Part shown: piece by piece, positions 14,409 through 26,758 of the stretch | Layout of the letters: each line of letters opens with the position of its first letter | Position numbering within the stretch: the first letter of the stretch is position 1 | DNA from: Citrus sinensis | Taxonomy: Eukaryota > Streptophyta > Magnoliopsida > Sapindales > Rutaceae | Reading direction: 5' to 3' | Assembly: GCF_022201045.2 (NCBI RefSeq) | Contig: NC_068559.1 | Coordinates: forward strand, 24,745,501-24,809,500 | DNA: 64,000 nucleotides | Translations under genes and position numbers: made by a program | Notes under the pieces: model-generated | Told to the model about the DNA's origin: nothing | Databases searched by the model: none | What the model saw: the letters and a program-made list of their open reading frames with translations, nothing else

Positions 14409-14813
14409 CTAAAACCACTGCCTCGGCACTCCTGGATCGGCCGAGGTCCTCACCGAAAACCACCATAAGTATAGCACAACCAACGCTCTTGCCAGTATAT
14501 TCGCGATAATGATCCCAACAAAGCAGGCCACTACATGTAAGCGACTGAGACGGTAGGCTCCTGTCCTTTCCTGCACATACTCACGAAGACTGTGCCATTC
14601 ATCGTTATCCGGGGTCCACCAATGAAAAAACTTGCAGGTGTCGCAGCAAAATAAAAGCCGTTGTGGGTTCTTTGACGATTCAGAAATCCGTATTACAGCT
14701 CGTCGGCCATCATAACAGTTGCAATATCGATTTTTCAACGTAATCCACCTACGACGATCTCCACCGTCCTGGTTGTTACTCATTTTATTGGTGCTATTGG
14801 TAGACGAAGACAT
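14409..14813 (-). CDS. GRF-type zinc-finger small protein with C-terminal membrane segment
   Basis: A 134-residue protein if the ATG at 14813 is used; the frame is open further upstream to 14948, but the serine-rich MSSS start is more like the family. The centre holds a GRF zinc finger: CNC, then NPQR, then FCCDTCKFFHWW, which matches the C-x-C ... NPGR ... C ... C-x-F-x-W plan. After an acidic stretch comes a hydrophobic run of about 25 residues (VVACFVGIIIANILARALVV) that should form one transmembrane helix. Small plant GRF proteins with this layout (At4g04775-like) occur in many copies. GRF fingers bind single-stranded DNA or RNA in other proteins, but for this small plant type the function is unknown. 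It sits alone inside element A, with no neighbour closer than about 3.5 kb. The frame has no break. Confidence 0.6.
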   Translation of the reverse strand: MSSSTNSTNKMSNNQDGGDRRRWITLKNRYCNCYDGRRAVIRISESSKNPQRLLFCCDTCKFFHWWTPDNDEWHSLREYVQERTGAYRLSRLHVVACFVGIIIANILARALVVLYLWWFSVRTSADPGVPRQWF

Positions 14814-17800
14814 GCGAAAAATGGTTTTCTTGGAAGAATATTGTGCACCCTCATAGATGCAAGACGATAGAAGGCGGTATTTAAACTCCCATTCATTGCT
14901 GGGACATTTCCACGTAATGGTGCACAACGGGAAGATATTAACGGTCACTTTAGCTAATAAGCAAATGCTTCTGTCTCATCACAAACAATTCAAATAAATT
15001 CGATATTCCGTCAATACCCTTCTCGTTTTCCACTGCTGTAGTCAATGAACCTGATGTGTGCAAGGCCACAGGAAGCTTCCCAATTGAGAGATTACTTCCC
15101 ATAAACCAGTTTGAACTGTTGGCTGTGGATGTAAATGCCGTGATAACTTTTGAACGTGTGGATTTAAGTCATGGGTCTTCCAACTATGCACCCTGTGTAT
15201 GCATGGTTCATTATGGCATGACATAAAGTCAATTAAATTCTGACATGTGTGCAATAAGCATTGCAAAGTAACCGGTTATTCCGGTTGAATTTACAATTGC
15301 CCTTGTTTCTGTGTTTGTGTTCCAAGTTGCGTACACCATGTCACTAGTTCTCTAGTTACTCTCTTATTTTCACAACTGTTGCTCAATAATGTGACAGATT
15401 ATATGCTGCATGTCACAAGTACTGTAATCTAAATTATATTCAGTAGAATACAACCCTTTAATATTATACATTAGTATATGTTAATTAATTTTATTATAAT
15501 TTATGATGTTTTTATAAAAAAATTCTTAAAAATTACGAAGCTCAATAATTTTAATTAAAAAAATAAAAAGATAAAAATAATAATATATTATCACAAGTTA
15601 TAGAAATAGGTAATAATGTTATATATTAAATTTGATTTATGTAGAGATAAATAAAAATTAATTAAAGATATGGATATTTTATAAAATATCCATATATGAT
15701 ATTAGGTAAAAAAATTAGCTTAATAACTTAATAATGAATGAAAATTTTCATCAAGTTGAACAAACAAATGTACAGCCCAACTTAACTGATTGAAATTAGT
15801 CAATTAAGTCATTAAATAAAAGAAAATTACTCTTTACACTAATATAATCCTAATTCCAATGTACGGTTGTTTTTTTCCAAGTGATACATTTTTTTCAATG
15901 GATGGCAACTGAATTGAAATCAACGGAGATAAATATGTTTTGAATTATAAGACCTCTTTATAGACTCAAAGTCATTAGGGGAAGGTCATGAACAATAAAA
16001 TGGAGGACCCATGACTTTAGATTAGTGGAAACTTTGTTCAATATTGTAATATAACATAATCTTGCAAAAATTGATAAAATATATTCTAAAAAGATTAAAT
16101 GTAGTTGTTTAGATTCAAACCAAGCTCTCCATAATTACTATATTATAGCCATCATGTTTTATTTCAAATATGGTTACATTTATTTTAATGTCTCTTTTAG
16201 AAGGATCGTGAGGTATGCTTAAAAGAAAAATTAATGGCCTGAAATGGGAATTTGGCCAGATCTATTTAGATTTTAAATAAATTTTAAAAAAATGCTTAAA
16301 AATTGTATATCGCAAGTTCCAAAATGCAATGTCCCAAATCTTTCATACTTAATATTGAGATGAAAATTATGAATAAGTTGGTAGCCGCGACACAAGAGTC
16401 TGCATGATGACGATGATGGTAACAACAATCTATCATCATTAGAAATGAAATTTTTTCGTAAAAAAAACTAGGTGGGTAGTTTTGGCCCCAAAAGGATGAT
16501 AAATGAAACTTTTCCTAAGAGTTAAGATGGTAGATTACCTACCTAAATGTTAATTATAGTGTTTTTATATGAATATTATTAAAGAAATAATATAAATACA
16601 TAACATATTTATTTCAAACGCAATATTAATATTAAAATTAAAATAATATTAACATGGTTTATGTACATCAATCTAATTAGTCAATGGTTATAATTATGAT
16701 TTAATTGAAATTGTAATGGTAATGGGAATTGTAATTGTAGTTGGAATTGAAGTTAAACTTATAATTGTGTCTTAGTGGAATTGCAATTGTAATTGAAATT
16801 GAAATCATAATAATAATTGTAATTGGGATTAATTTGTGACTGGAATTGTAATCACAAATCTATTTTGAGTTAAAGATGGTAAATATTTAGAATTATCCAT
16901 AATATCCACATTCATCCATATCCAATTTTAGCTGCTTAATATGGATATGGATAACTATCGATATTTGTGGATTTTTTTTTTCAAATTGACAAATCATACA
17001 AGATATTAATAAGTGCCCAATGTTATTATTAATTTGGGAATAAATTATGTCATTGGATTTATGTGTATTTCCTAAACTCATTAATATTAAAAGCTAATTA
17101 CATTTATATTTTATAAAACAATAATAAATTAACATCACCAGTGTTACTGTTCTGCCACGGTTTGCTACAGTGGTGCCGTCACAAACAGAGCTAACGGTGG
17201 TAATTGGTAAAACAATCTGACAACCCTTGTTAGATAAGGCCCACGCTTAACTTCTCTCCCGTTGTCTGCTTCTTCTTTTTCGATTATCTAACCATTGATT
17301 TACTTTGAATTTGCATCGAACGGTGTAAATTTTTTTATTATTTTTTATTCACCTGATCTATTAATGCACCTGAACCATTGTAGTCGTGGCCTTAAGTCAT
17401 ACCACGTGTTGGGGGTATCGAAGAAAGAGGCACGAACATATAATTATTGTGGACCTGTCTATGGTACAGATTCCGTAACAAACGTCTCCCCTCATCCCAC
17501 CATCCCATTTGATAGTTTTGTTTCTCACTCCACATCCAACCATATCCAACGGCTGATGCTGCAGTCAGTAGCTTACAGGTTATCACTTAGCTAGTCAATT
17601 CGATTCAATGCACTCCAAAAGTGAACTAAAAAAGGCTAATAACACGGCCATCCTCTGTGACAACGTGGCCACGTGGGTGAAGCGATGTTCTTCGTGTCGT
17701 GTCCTTTCATCGGTGCGACAGACGGCCTCGATCAGCGGCGGCCACTACATAAATGCATGGCCATCCACAGGAAACAACCCGCCGCCTCATGTTCGTTCAT

Positions 17801-18355
17801 CAAGAAGACACTGACTGGAAAATATATCCCTGACAGAATGCAACTGCTGTGAATATTGGCAATTAATAACATTCAGCGCATTTCACCAAACAGGAAGCTT
17901 CGTTATCGTGAGTCACCATCAAAGCACTGCAGACAGTATAGTAGTTGTCACTGTCAGTTTGTCAGTGCAAAATCTTCAACGGCAAGCTATCTAAACAGTA
18001 GGAAGGTTTTTTGTCGCCTATAACCAGCCTCTTTCAAAGGCGGGAGTTAATTGAAGGTTGGAATTTTTAAACGAAACAACAGAAACAATTACCTTCTTAT
18101 GTCTCACTGGCCTTATAAAATACCCATATATTTATGGATTACTTACATCAGTGAAGTGACGATATTACGTTGGTTAAGAATTCCCCCTAAATTCAAAATA
18201 GTTGGATGAATTTTTTATCTGTAATGCGTATTACTATCAACGAAGGTGTATATTGCGACCATTGACGAATGACCTTAGCATAACCACATAGTACGAACAT
18301 CGCAGTTGATCGTCATTTTTTTTAGTTCGCACCTACATCTCAGTTTCCCCAATAA
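14814..18355. other. Element A interior, AT-rich, no gene supported
   Basis: AT-rich DNA with AATTG-type low-complexity sequence around 16680-16860. The segment at 17130-17200 has a short TIR-like patch (GCTACAGTGGTGCC), but I could not find a partner or a TSD for it. From 17290 to 17830 base composition becomes more even and short frames appear; this may be the leader or promoter zone of the plus-strand gene at 18356. A TATAAA-like motif lies near 18115. Confidence 0.35.
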
Positions 18356-18931
18356 ATGGCGACGGTAACGGCAACAACGCCTCCACCATTCACCTTTGTC
18401 TTGGAGTACATGGGGTCAGCAATGATGATTAAATCCATCAGGCCCATGCACTACACTCTTCTCAGATTGTGCAATATTGCAGCTCTCGTGCTGCAGACTA
18501 GAGAGTCTCCTGCGGTTCATTATTTCCATCCTAAAGTCGTTCTCTCGTGGGATGGTCGGATGGTGGACGTCAACACAGACGATGCGTTGAAAAACATTAT
18601 CCGCTTGTCCATCATAAAGGGATGCTGCAGTCTCCATGTTGTAGTTCGGTTTTCCGTTAACACTGCTCACCCTCCAACACTTGGGCCCCCCTCAAAGTTG
18701 TGCCATACTAGAGAGGATGTCCCGGTGGTCAGGGATGCGGTGGGCCATTCTGACCAAAATCCTGCAGCAACCACGGCTGTACAACCCATTATACCACGTG
18801 CCGAAGTTGTGGGCGTGAAGCGAAGGTACAGGTGTACGGTGTGCAAGGCCGACGGACATGGGAAGCGCACATGCAAGCTAGTAAATCCAACTCCGGCCAC
18901 GGTAAAAAATTTCTTCGAAGCAGTTCTGTGA
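18356..18931 (+). CDS. PB1-like plus CCHC zinc-knuckle protein (possible MULE accessory)
   Basis: An intact 191-codon frame that opens at the first ATG of the locus (AAATGGCG). The N-terminal 100 residues look like the ubiquitin-fold PB1-like module that starts many plant MuDR transposases: the pattern VVLSWDGRMVDVNTDDAL, then a hydrophobic strand LHVVVRF, fits its last strands. A 60-residue proline-rich linker follows, then a zinc knuckle CTVCKADGHGKRTC (CX2CX4HX4C) near residue 160. These are the two domains missing from the transposase at 6105-8528, which has only the DNA-binding, catalytic and SWIM parts. I infer that it may work as a separate subunit or nucleic-acid chaperone for that transposase, loosely comparable to the second gene of maize MuDR, but no sequence match to MURB is claimed. 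It could also be a decayed relic of another transposase's ends. I recognise no named family. Confidence 0.5.
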   Translation: MATVTATTPPPFTFVLEYMGSAMMIKSIRPMHYTLLRLCNIAALVLQTRESPAVHYFHPKVVLSWDGRMVDVNTDDALKNIIRLSIIKGCCSLHVVVRFSVNTAHPPTLGPPSKLCHTREDVPVVRDAVGHSDQNPAATTAVQPIIPRAEVVGVKRRYRCTVCKADGHGKRTCKLVNPTPATVKNFFEAVL

Positions 18932-20606
18932 TTGCAAAGCTTTGAATTAATTGGCTGTCGTTATTATCGTACTTTTGCATAGGTTTTTTTTACCCACGTG
19001 TTGGGGTAATCAATTCATCATTTTTTAACATGTATAGTGGCATTGATCTTTTCTTTTTTGTCTGTATAAACGCTGTTGACATCTAGCAGGGAGGCGATCA
19101 GTGCCATGGATCCCAATCTAACGGCGTTGGAACTACGGTGGAGACTGCTGATGGAACTACCCAATGCGCCACTTGAGTTCATCAAGCGATGTTCATAGGG
19201 AAGCGTTACATTAATCAACTTCATTTGGGGTGTGCCTCTTTGGTTGGTAGGATATGTGAACATAGGGAAAATGTGGACTTATATATTTTGTACTGTATTG
19301 TTGCCTTTTTTTGGTCGACCAATGAAGCATACGTACAAGATATCCCTTGGATGTTGCCACTATCGTTTTTGAAGTGATTAGAACAAGTTCTTGTGTTGCG
19401 TTAAAAATCACGTTATTTGCGTTAAGTACATTGGTCCACTTACAAATTTGTCAATTGTTCAATGCGTGCATCGATTTGTCTTTCGGGACGCGTGGCTTTT
19501 GCTATATATAATCGTATCATGCACCTTAATCATAATATGACTATCAAAAGTATCGTAGTATTCCATGGTTAGGTAATTGGTGGAGCCATTCATACGAAAA
19601 CAGTTTTAGACATGAGTTATTTGCATGTTGCTGAAAAGTTTTTAACCACAAGCTGTAAATGTTGTCTTCTACTATTTTATTACATATTTTTTAAAAAATT
19701 GCAGATGCATGTTGTGAATTAGGTTTTTGTAAGTAATTTAAATTTTGTAACATAATATATTTTTTAATTAATTTCGAAGCTCTCAAACAAATGCATAAAT
19801 TACAAACTACAAAACAGGTAACATATAATGAAAATAATTCCACTTCAGTCATTGAATAACATTATAGTATTACATATAAATTATTTTTTACAATACAAAA
19901 TAAACAAAATGTCAACAACTTCATCTAAACTCTTCTTAAGTTGAAGCTCTATTGTGTAGTGTCCTCAGAATAACATAAAGAAGTATGCTGCAAAAATAAA
20001 ATAAATCAAATCAGAAGTCTTGAAAGAAGAAGTATAAATAAAATGTTAAAGATCTATAAAAACAAAAGATCACTTGATCAAAAGCACATGTGCGAATTAT
20101 TAGAAACCATGTTCAAAGAGTTAAATAATAATAACATAAAAAAGTTTCTCAATTTTCACCAAGTTCATACTTGCATTAAGAAGGTCATGTGCATAATTCT
20201 TTCGTCCCTAGATTCGCTTATCTCAATGCACATGAAGTTCTCGAAATTCCTTTGCTTCTTTTGTCTGTCCGCAAATGTCCTCTGAAGGACAAGTAGTTAA
20301 TAAGTAATTGGGTATAATGTATAAATAAAAAAAAAAAACACACGAACGAAACTAAAGTTAAATAGAATCGTCATAATAATACCTTGAGATCAAGATTAAA
20401 AAAGCAGGGACAAATGTACAAAGAGAAACATATAAAATTTATATATCAATAAATATGTACAAAGAGAAACATAGAGTTTAATATAAATATTAATGCGCAT
20501 ATATATTAACATGTATAAACTCGCAGCAAAAAAAATGTCAAATATGAACATTCGGACTTGGCCATTGCACCTACATGACTAAATTAAAATAAAATGAGGT
20601 TTTTTA

Positions 20607-20637
<31 letters not shown>

Positions 20638-22284
20638 TATAATATGTAACACACTATTAACATTTAATTTTATTTAGTTTTCAAATAAGCTAATTTATAA
20701 TTGTAAGCCTATGGGTAAATTAAAATTATCATTTTATTTGTTAACACTTGTTACTAATGATTTTTTTATTATTTTGCATTATTTAGTTTGATGAAAGCAA
20801 TAGTTTAAATAATAACTGTATGTGTAAATAATATTAAATAACAAAAATAAAAAATCTAAAAAATGGGCTCAATTTTTATGCCTAACTACTGATTATGTTT
20901 ATTTATTTTTATTTATTATTTAATTACAAAAGAACAAATATAATATTAAGCTTATGGTTAAATAATATTAACCATAAAAGGACATAATTAGAAAATGGAA
21001 AAACTTGTAGTCACATTGCGCACATGCCGAACGAAGTCATCATACTTCCATGGCCCCAGGCAATCTAAAAAATGATATTTGTGTGTCCGGCCGAGTATGG
21101 AAGGATCTAAAGTTGACAAGCACTACAAGAGACAAATGAGGCAATGAAAAAGGTTGAACTGAAAGACCATCCAAACGTGCTAAATCCAGAAAGACAAGGG
21201 AAGTGAGAAACCGACTGACCTAAACAATGGGCCCACAATATTATTGTTTCAAGCACCGAGTAATTGTCTGAAGCAAATATTTCAATTTCACATGGCAGTT
21301 GCCAGTTGCCACAACGGCACAAGGATTCATAACGGATTGAACTCAAGCCGTAATCTCGAGACTGACAATGATCAATATAGTCACACATCCCGGGAATGTA
21401 CAGCCCAGTGGCCAATAACATAACCACCAAACAAAAGAAGCATTAACTCACTACATAACGACGACAGTTCCCAGTACAAATGCATAACTTTTTTTTGTGT
21501 TTTTCTTCCCCATTGTTGCCCCTAACATTACGTTACACAGCTGAACCCTTCTACTTTGACATCAACAGAAGGACGTGGTGGACTTGATTACAGGACACGA
21601 CGACTTTCCCTTTGCAACTTAACAAATCGACAACACTCCTGCAAATCCACTAGACACCCAACCAGGAAATTCCGCTGCTGGGACGATTGCTTCTTAGGTA
21701 AGGATCTTTACTTTCTATCCTTTCGGTGAATTGTTTGGTTCATTCGCGAATGTGCCATATTTGTTTTATTTTCATGACGATAAGTTAGCAATGGTGGATC
21801 TTTGTTAATCAGTCTGAACCTAAAGACTGAATGCTTGTGTTGGATATATGTTAGGGAAATTCATCGCGATGCTTACAAAGGATAAGGTTTTAGGATATAT
21901 CGTTTTAAGTTGGGGAATAATACTAAAAGGATTACCTAATTGGTGCAATGTCTGGACTTTTGGCTGTATTACTTTTTCTCTCTACACCTGATTGTAATTG
22001 ATTAATCAACGACCTCAATAGATTATATAATTTTCAGGCCGAGTCAATAAAAATTCCATTTGTTCTCAATCTATGCTTGAATGCAATTCATACTGTAACT
22101 GCTTAATTAAACCTTTAAATTATTTATAAATGTTAACTATGACCATGTGTGTGCAACTGTTATTTTAACAACCTGCATTGTACATCTAAATAACGTCTGT
22201 GTAAATGGTTTGATTTTTGTAGCAAATTATTATGAATTTAAATGTATTTAATGGTCCCACAGGCCAGGGTGAGTTGCCTTCAGG
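18932..22284. other. Element A interior, no gene supported
   Basis: A 30-codon frame at 19107-19199 opens with MDPNLTALELRW and closes after KRCS, but it is too short to call. The middle (19650-21000) is strongly AT-rich with a TA tract near 20620 and a 19-bp local duplication around 20412-20475. From 21500 to 22270 the DNA probably carries the promoter and 5' UTR of the F-box gene, including a possible 5' UTR intron acceptor (TCCCACAG at 22255-22262). Confidence 0.35.
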
Positions 22285-24520
22285 ATGAGGAGATCAACTG
22301 GTTCGGTTCCGCGGATCAGACGGGGAAGAGTGCTAAAAAAAGTACCCGAAGACAGGATCAGTGCATTGCCTGATTCTGTGCTGTCCAATATCCTAACTTT
22401 TCTGCCACTCGAAGATGCAGTGGCCACTTCAAGTCTTTCGCAAAGATGGAGGCATGCATGGACCTCAGTTCGCAACCTCTGCTTCGACGATGGGGGTCCC
22501 ATGGGGGCTGCTGCCGACAATCCTGACCTGGTGGATGAATTTAACAACTTCATAGAATCAGTGATGGCTGGAACGGACCCCGTATCAATACATACGTTCT
22601 CGCTTCGGAGTGTCAACGCTATACGTAGGGATCGGTTTCCTTTGTGGGTATCTCAGGCAATAATGCGGAATGTTCGGGAGATGGAAATCGATATTATCTA
22701 ATACGCACCCATGCAGTTGCCCGGTTGTGTTTACAGCTCGATGACGCTTGAAGTTCTTCGACTACACACTGCATTTCGCTTTGCAGATCCTCCGGATGGT
22801 GTGTGTTTTCCCCAACTGAAGATTCTTCAAATATATATTACCCATCCTGAAAACCGAGTCACAGAGAAGCTGTTTTGTAGTTGCCCTTCACTGACGGAAC
22901 TCAGTCTGACAGTTTTGATACAACCAGATGATCCTCCAGCGAACTTCATCATTCAGTCGACAACTCTTAACACACTGACGTTTGTGGTTCTCTTCGCCTC
23001 GTTGCGAGGGATGTCATACCACCATCGTGCTGTCATTATGGCGCCAAATCTCCAACTAATCCGTATTGTTGATAACATGTTGATGGAATACGAGGTTCAT
23101 GAGATGCAATCCATCCAGCAAGCAACTTTAGATCTTCAACATTGGGAATCGGATACAGTTGATCCACAACGTGCTCGCAACCTCATCGAGGGTGTCGCGA
23201 CAACAGCTTGTCTGATCCTTTCCGGTGGCGTTCTTCTGGTACGCATTCTCATACTATACCAGCATCTAATTATTCATCTACAGCACCGGGTAATTTGAGG
23301 TTGTAAACTACCATATAAGGGGTAACATTTGCAATGTGACATATTGTATCAATGTAACAACGTGATCGCACACATGCAATTAGTATAAAGTTTAGTTTAA
23401 GTTTGGTTTGACATTTAAACTGGGCAAGTAAGTAATTGCATGTAAATGGATTATATAGTAGTTTAAAATGTCATTATTTCCACTGTCAAATTGCGAATGT
23501 CAGAAACATGATCCTAAATTTCACCAACAAAAAACAATGGTGGTGGTTGAGTCCTTGCAGGGTAGCAAAACAATTACCACAAAAAGATGATATAAAGGTT
23601 TGTGTGCTGTTTGAACTTGGTGAGGTGACATGATTTATAGATTGTTAACGTAGGTTACATATGGATGATGAATGACGACATCTATTGTCATAAATTTATC
23701 CGAATGTGATTTGTACATAGTATTATTTTGACAGAGCGGCGCTGCAGAGAGATAGGTAGACAGAGATTGATATACAATTTTTTCATCTGTTATGACTGTT
23801 AGGATTTTGTATTGATCATCCGACGGACATCTATTGTTTTGCTTGAACTGTTAAGGAATGTCAGCAAGCCTTGGACAATCGGGCCAAATTTTGCATTTCA
23901 ACAAAAGGGCTCAAGTTGGTTAATTATTTGTTACTTGAAAGTGACAGTACGTTGTTATTGTTGTTGTTTGTCTAATAACCAATTACACCGCAGGCACTTA
24001 AGCGGGCATGCGAAAGGCAGTCCCTGAGTCGGTTTGACAACCTCACCTCTTTGGATGTTGAGGTTCGACGAAGTGGCTGGAAAGGTCTGCATACCATCCT
24101 CACTGCCACCTACAACTTGCGTACCTGTATATTAACAAAGGTCAGTAAGACAACAGTCATGTGCAGTCATCAGGAACTGGGTTCAATATGTTAACCATGG
24201 GTTTGCCTGTTTTAACTGATCAGGGAGATTGGTTCGACGTAAACGACCACGCACTTGGCTGGCTGGAGACAGAGAATGTGCCCCATTGCTTGAGTGAACG
24301 CGTGACAAAAATAAAGATGAAAGCATTTACTGACGGAAAAGATGACGTACGCCTGGTGGAGTACTTCCTGTGGCATAGTAAAGTGTTGGACAAGTTCAGA
24401 TACCACTGCCACGGAAGTGTTCAAGGCGCCAGATTGCAAACACTCTGCCGTAAAATTCTCAACTTTCGAATACAGTCTCCTACTGTTAACATTCGGGTCA
24501 CTAGGGAAACACTCAACTAG
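22285..24520 (+). pseudogene. F-box/LRR/FBD gene, three exons, one in-frame stop
   Basis: F-box proteins of this class recruit substrates to SCF ubiquitin ligases. Three exons join in phase 0: 22285-23238, 23994-24140 and 24224-24520, with GT-AG borders (CTG|GTACGC...CGCAG; AAAG|GTCAGT...ATCAG). The product would be 464 residues. The F-box is at about residues 21-67 (DRISALPDSVLSNILTFLP, then SLSQRWRHAW). Leucine-rich repeats of the FBD-LRR type follow, and the last exon encodes the FBD domain (VPHCLSERVTKIKM). The length and intron positions match ordinary plant genes of this family. One TAA at 22699-22701 interrupts the first exon between DII and YAPMQLP; the frame on both sides is open and family-like. 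Retained introns show that the gene came in as DNA, not through an mRNA copy. It is either a captured host gene now broken, or a cargo gene disabled late. Truncated F-box-only or LRR/FBD-only products are possible. Confidence 0.8.
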
Positions 24521-25157
24521 ATGTGTTTGGTGTTATTGGGGCCGATTTATGTCATTGGATTTCGATATGCTGCGGGACTTCCATTGGAGCTGGAATTAAT
24601 GTGTAATATTTCCATTGGATGAGTTTTCTGTGATATATTTATGTGCTTTTGTAACTGCGATCAAACACATTTGCAACTGCTTTCCTTGAGTTCCCTTGGG
24701 CAGACTGATTTATATTATGTAATGACCCATATCCTTTGTTGATGCACCTGAATGATTGATGATAGCTGAAACAGAAAGCCAGTTATGCGACCTGCCCGTT
24801 TGGTAATCGCTGCTGTAACGAAAATGTAATATTACTTATTGACAACCTCAAACCGTAACAGTAACTAAGTGTTAAACGTTGTATGTGACTCACGTAAAAA
24901 TTTTGGAGTGTCCATGAATAGTTGTGGTTTTATAAGGAATAAAAGGAGTTCCAACTCAGGAATGCACAAGCGTAGATGAAACAAAAAATGGGTGGTGTTA
25001 CAACGTGCAAAATGTTGATGAAGCATTAAACATCCGTTACCAAGTACACATTATAGCAAATGCCATCAAATAATAAGTGGCAAGCAAGTATTAATGTCAC
25101 GCCTTGGATTAGTAATGCACCACTTGAAGTTAGTCCTCATATTAGGGCACATGACAA
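24521..25157. other. Spacer after the F-box gene
   Basis: About 640 bases holding the likely 3' UTR of the F-box gene (ATGTAATG-rich, no strong single poly-A signal) and AT-rich DNA running up to the orphan MULE end at 25158. No frame or RNA gene is supported. Confidence 0.4.
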
Positions 25158-25262
25158 GGGTCCGCCTACCGTGTAACAGATTAACAGCACCACTGAATTT
25201 TTTCTGTTTTATACAATTACACAACACTACCCTACATTTTAAGGGTCACCCTAAAATGCTAC
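25158..25262 (+). mobile_element. Orphan B-type MULE left end
   Basis: This begins GGGTCCGCCTACCGTG and matches, in inverted orientation, the right end of element B near 28480-28565 over about 85 bases (shared blocks CCTACCGTG, CAATTACAC and ACACTACCCTA). The C element (25272-29107) inserted just inside it. No right-hand partner was found between 29117 and 37680, so this is either a truncated copy or the left end of an element whose right end has been lost. Confidence 0.6.
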
Positions 25263-25734
25263 AGTTTATTAAGGGTAATTTTTAAAAACCTCCCCTGAGG
25301 TTGGAGGTTGTTGCAAGTACATGGGTTCATATTATTTTATCTGTAAACGATCCCGTACCATAAGTTAAAAAATTTATTGACTAACTGTTGACTTTGAAAA
25401 GACAATATTACCCATGTTGATAATAATTTAGCGACTGACACAACTAAAGTACAAGGGCTGAAACGTATGATGCGTAAGGGGAACTGCCTATATTTTTTTG
25501 ACATTTTCCCCCTTTACAATTCCAAATATTTACAATTTCATAAGTAATTAAAACAAATATTTTAACCAGGATCAAGTTATGATATGTCTTTAACATCTTA
25601 AAAAAAGTAAATTTAAAACTTAATATATATATATATATAAATTCCCAATATAACCATTGGTTAGCACATTAATTTAAGGCTCACAAGCGGCACACACACA
25701 CACAATTTGCATTTCTTCTTCCCCTTTACTCTTA

Positions 25735-26619
25735 GGCTGTGTTTACTTGCTGGAGTGGGAGTGAGGAGTGTGGATTCCTCCCACTCCAGCGTTTACTTCC
25801 TTAAAATAGCCACGGATTGGGAATCCCACTCCGTGGGCCCCACTCATTTTTGGAGTGGGGAGTGGGAGTGGGACTCCCATTGGGGGAGGTGGGAGTGGGA
25901 ATCCACTCCCACCTCTCCCCTTTTTACCTTTCACTTTTAATTTAATTTAATTTAATTTAATATTTTATAATTAATAAAATAAAATAAAATAATATTTATT
26001 TAAATAATAATATTATATTTAACTAAATAATAATTTGCATTGATTCTAAGTTAAAATTATTTTTAAATAATATTATTATATTAATAGAGAATTAATAAAT
26101 ATAATATTATGATATTTATTTTAAAAATAATAGTACTATATTTATTTAATATTAATAATAATAAATAGTTTATTCTAAGAAAATATTAATTTTGTACTAA
26201 ATAATATTATATTATTATTTTATATAATAATAAATTTAATATAATTATATTAAATAAAATAAAATAAGGTTTCATTTTATATTAAAATTAAAATTAATAA
26301 TTTATTGTTCATAATTAAGAATATTAATAATTATAATAAATTTACAAATATAATAAAATAAATATTATTCATTAAATATATTTTTTTATTAGTTTTGTAA
26401 TTAAAAACTATAATTCTTTAAATAAGGATTTATAAGATATTTAAAACTATTTACTCCCAATCCAAGACAAAGTAAACACATAAATTGGATTCTGATATCT
26501 ATTCCATACTCTCATTCTAGTGTAAGTAAACAACCTACTCCCACTCCCACTCCACACTCCAAATCCTAGGATTCCCACTCCTCATGATTCCCAATCCAAT
26601 TCAAAAAGTAAACGCTACC
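25735..26619. mobile_element. PIF/Harbinger-type MITE, 885 bp
   Basis: The ends GGCTGTGTTTACTT and, inverted, GGTAGCGTTTACTT form short terminal inverted repeats, and the element is flanked by TTA on both sides (25732-25734 and 26620-26622), the 3-bp target of PIF/Harbinger elements. Subterminal GGAGTGGGAGTG repeats recur in inverted form at the right end. The core (25935-26450) is AT-rich low-complexity sequence with no coding frame. It sits inside element C. Confidence 0.75.
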
Positions 26620-26758
26620 TTAATGGATTTTGGAAGCTCAAATAACACAAGCAACTTTTACTGCCCATCCCCATCATTACCCATTCAACATGCATCATGA
26701 GCATTTTCCAACAACCTCTATAAACAAAAACATATTTGAAATAGACCTACACATGAAT

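Noticed and set aside
17130-17240. MULE-end-like patch (GCTACAGTGGTGCC)
   Set aside because: No inverted partner and no target duplication could be found.
21107-21430. 107-codon minus-strand frame upstream of the F-box gene
   Set aside because: No domain, and the region looks like noncoding leader or promoter DNA of the plus-strand gene.
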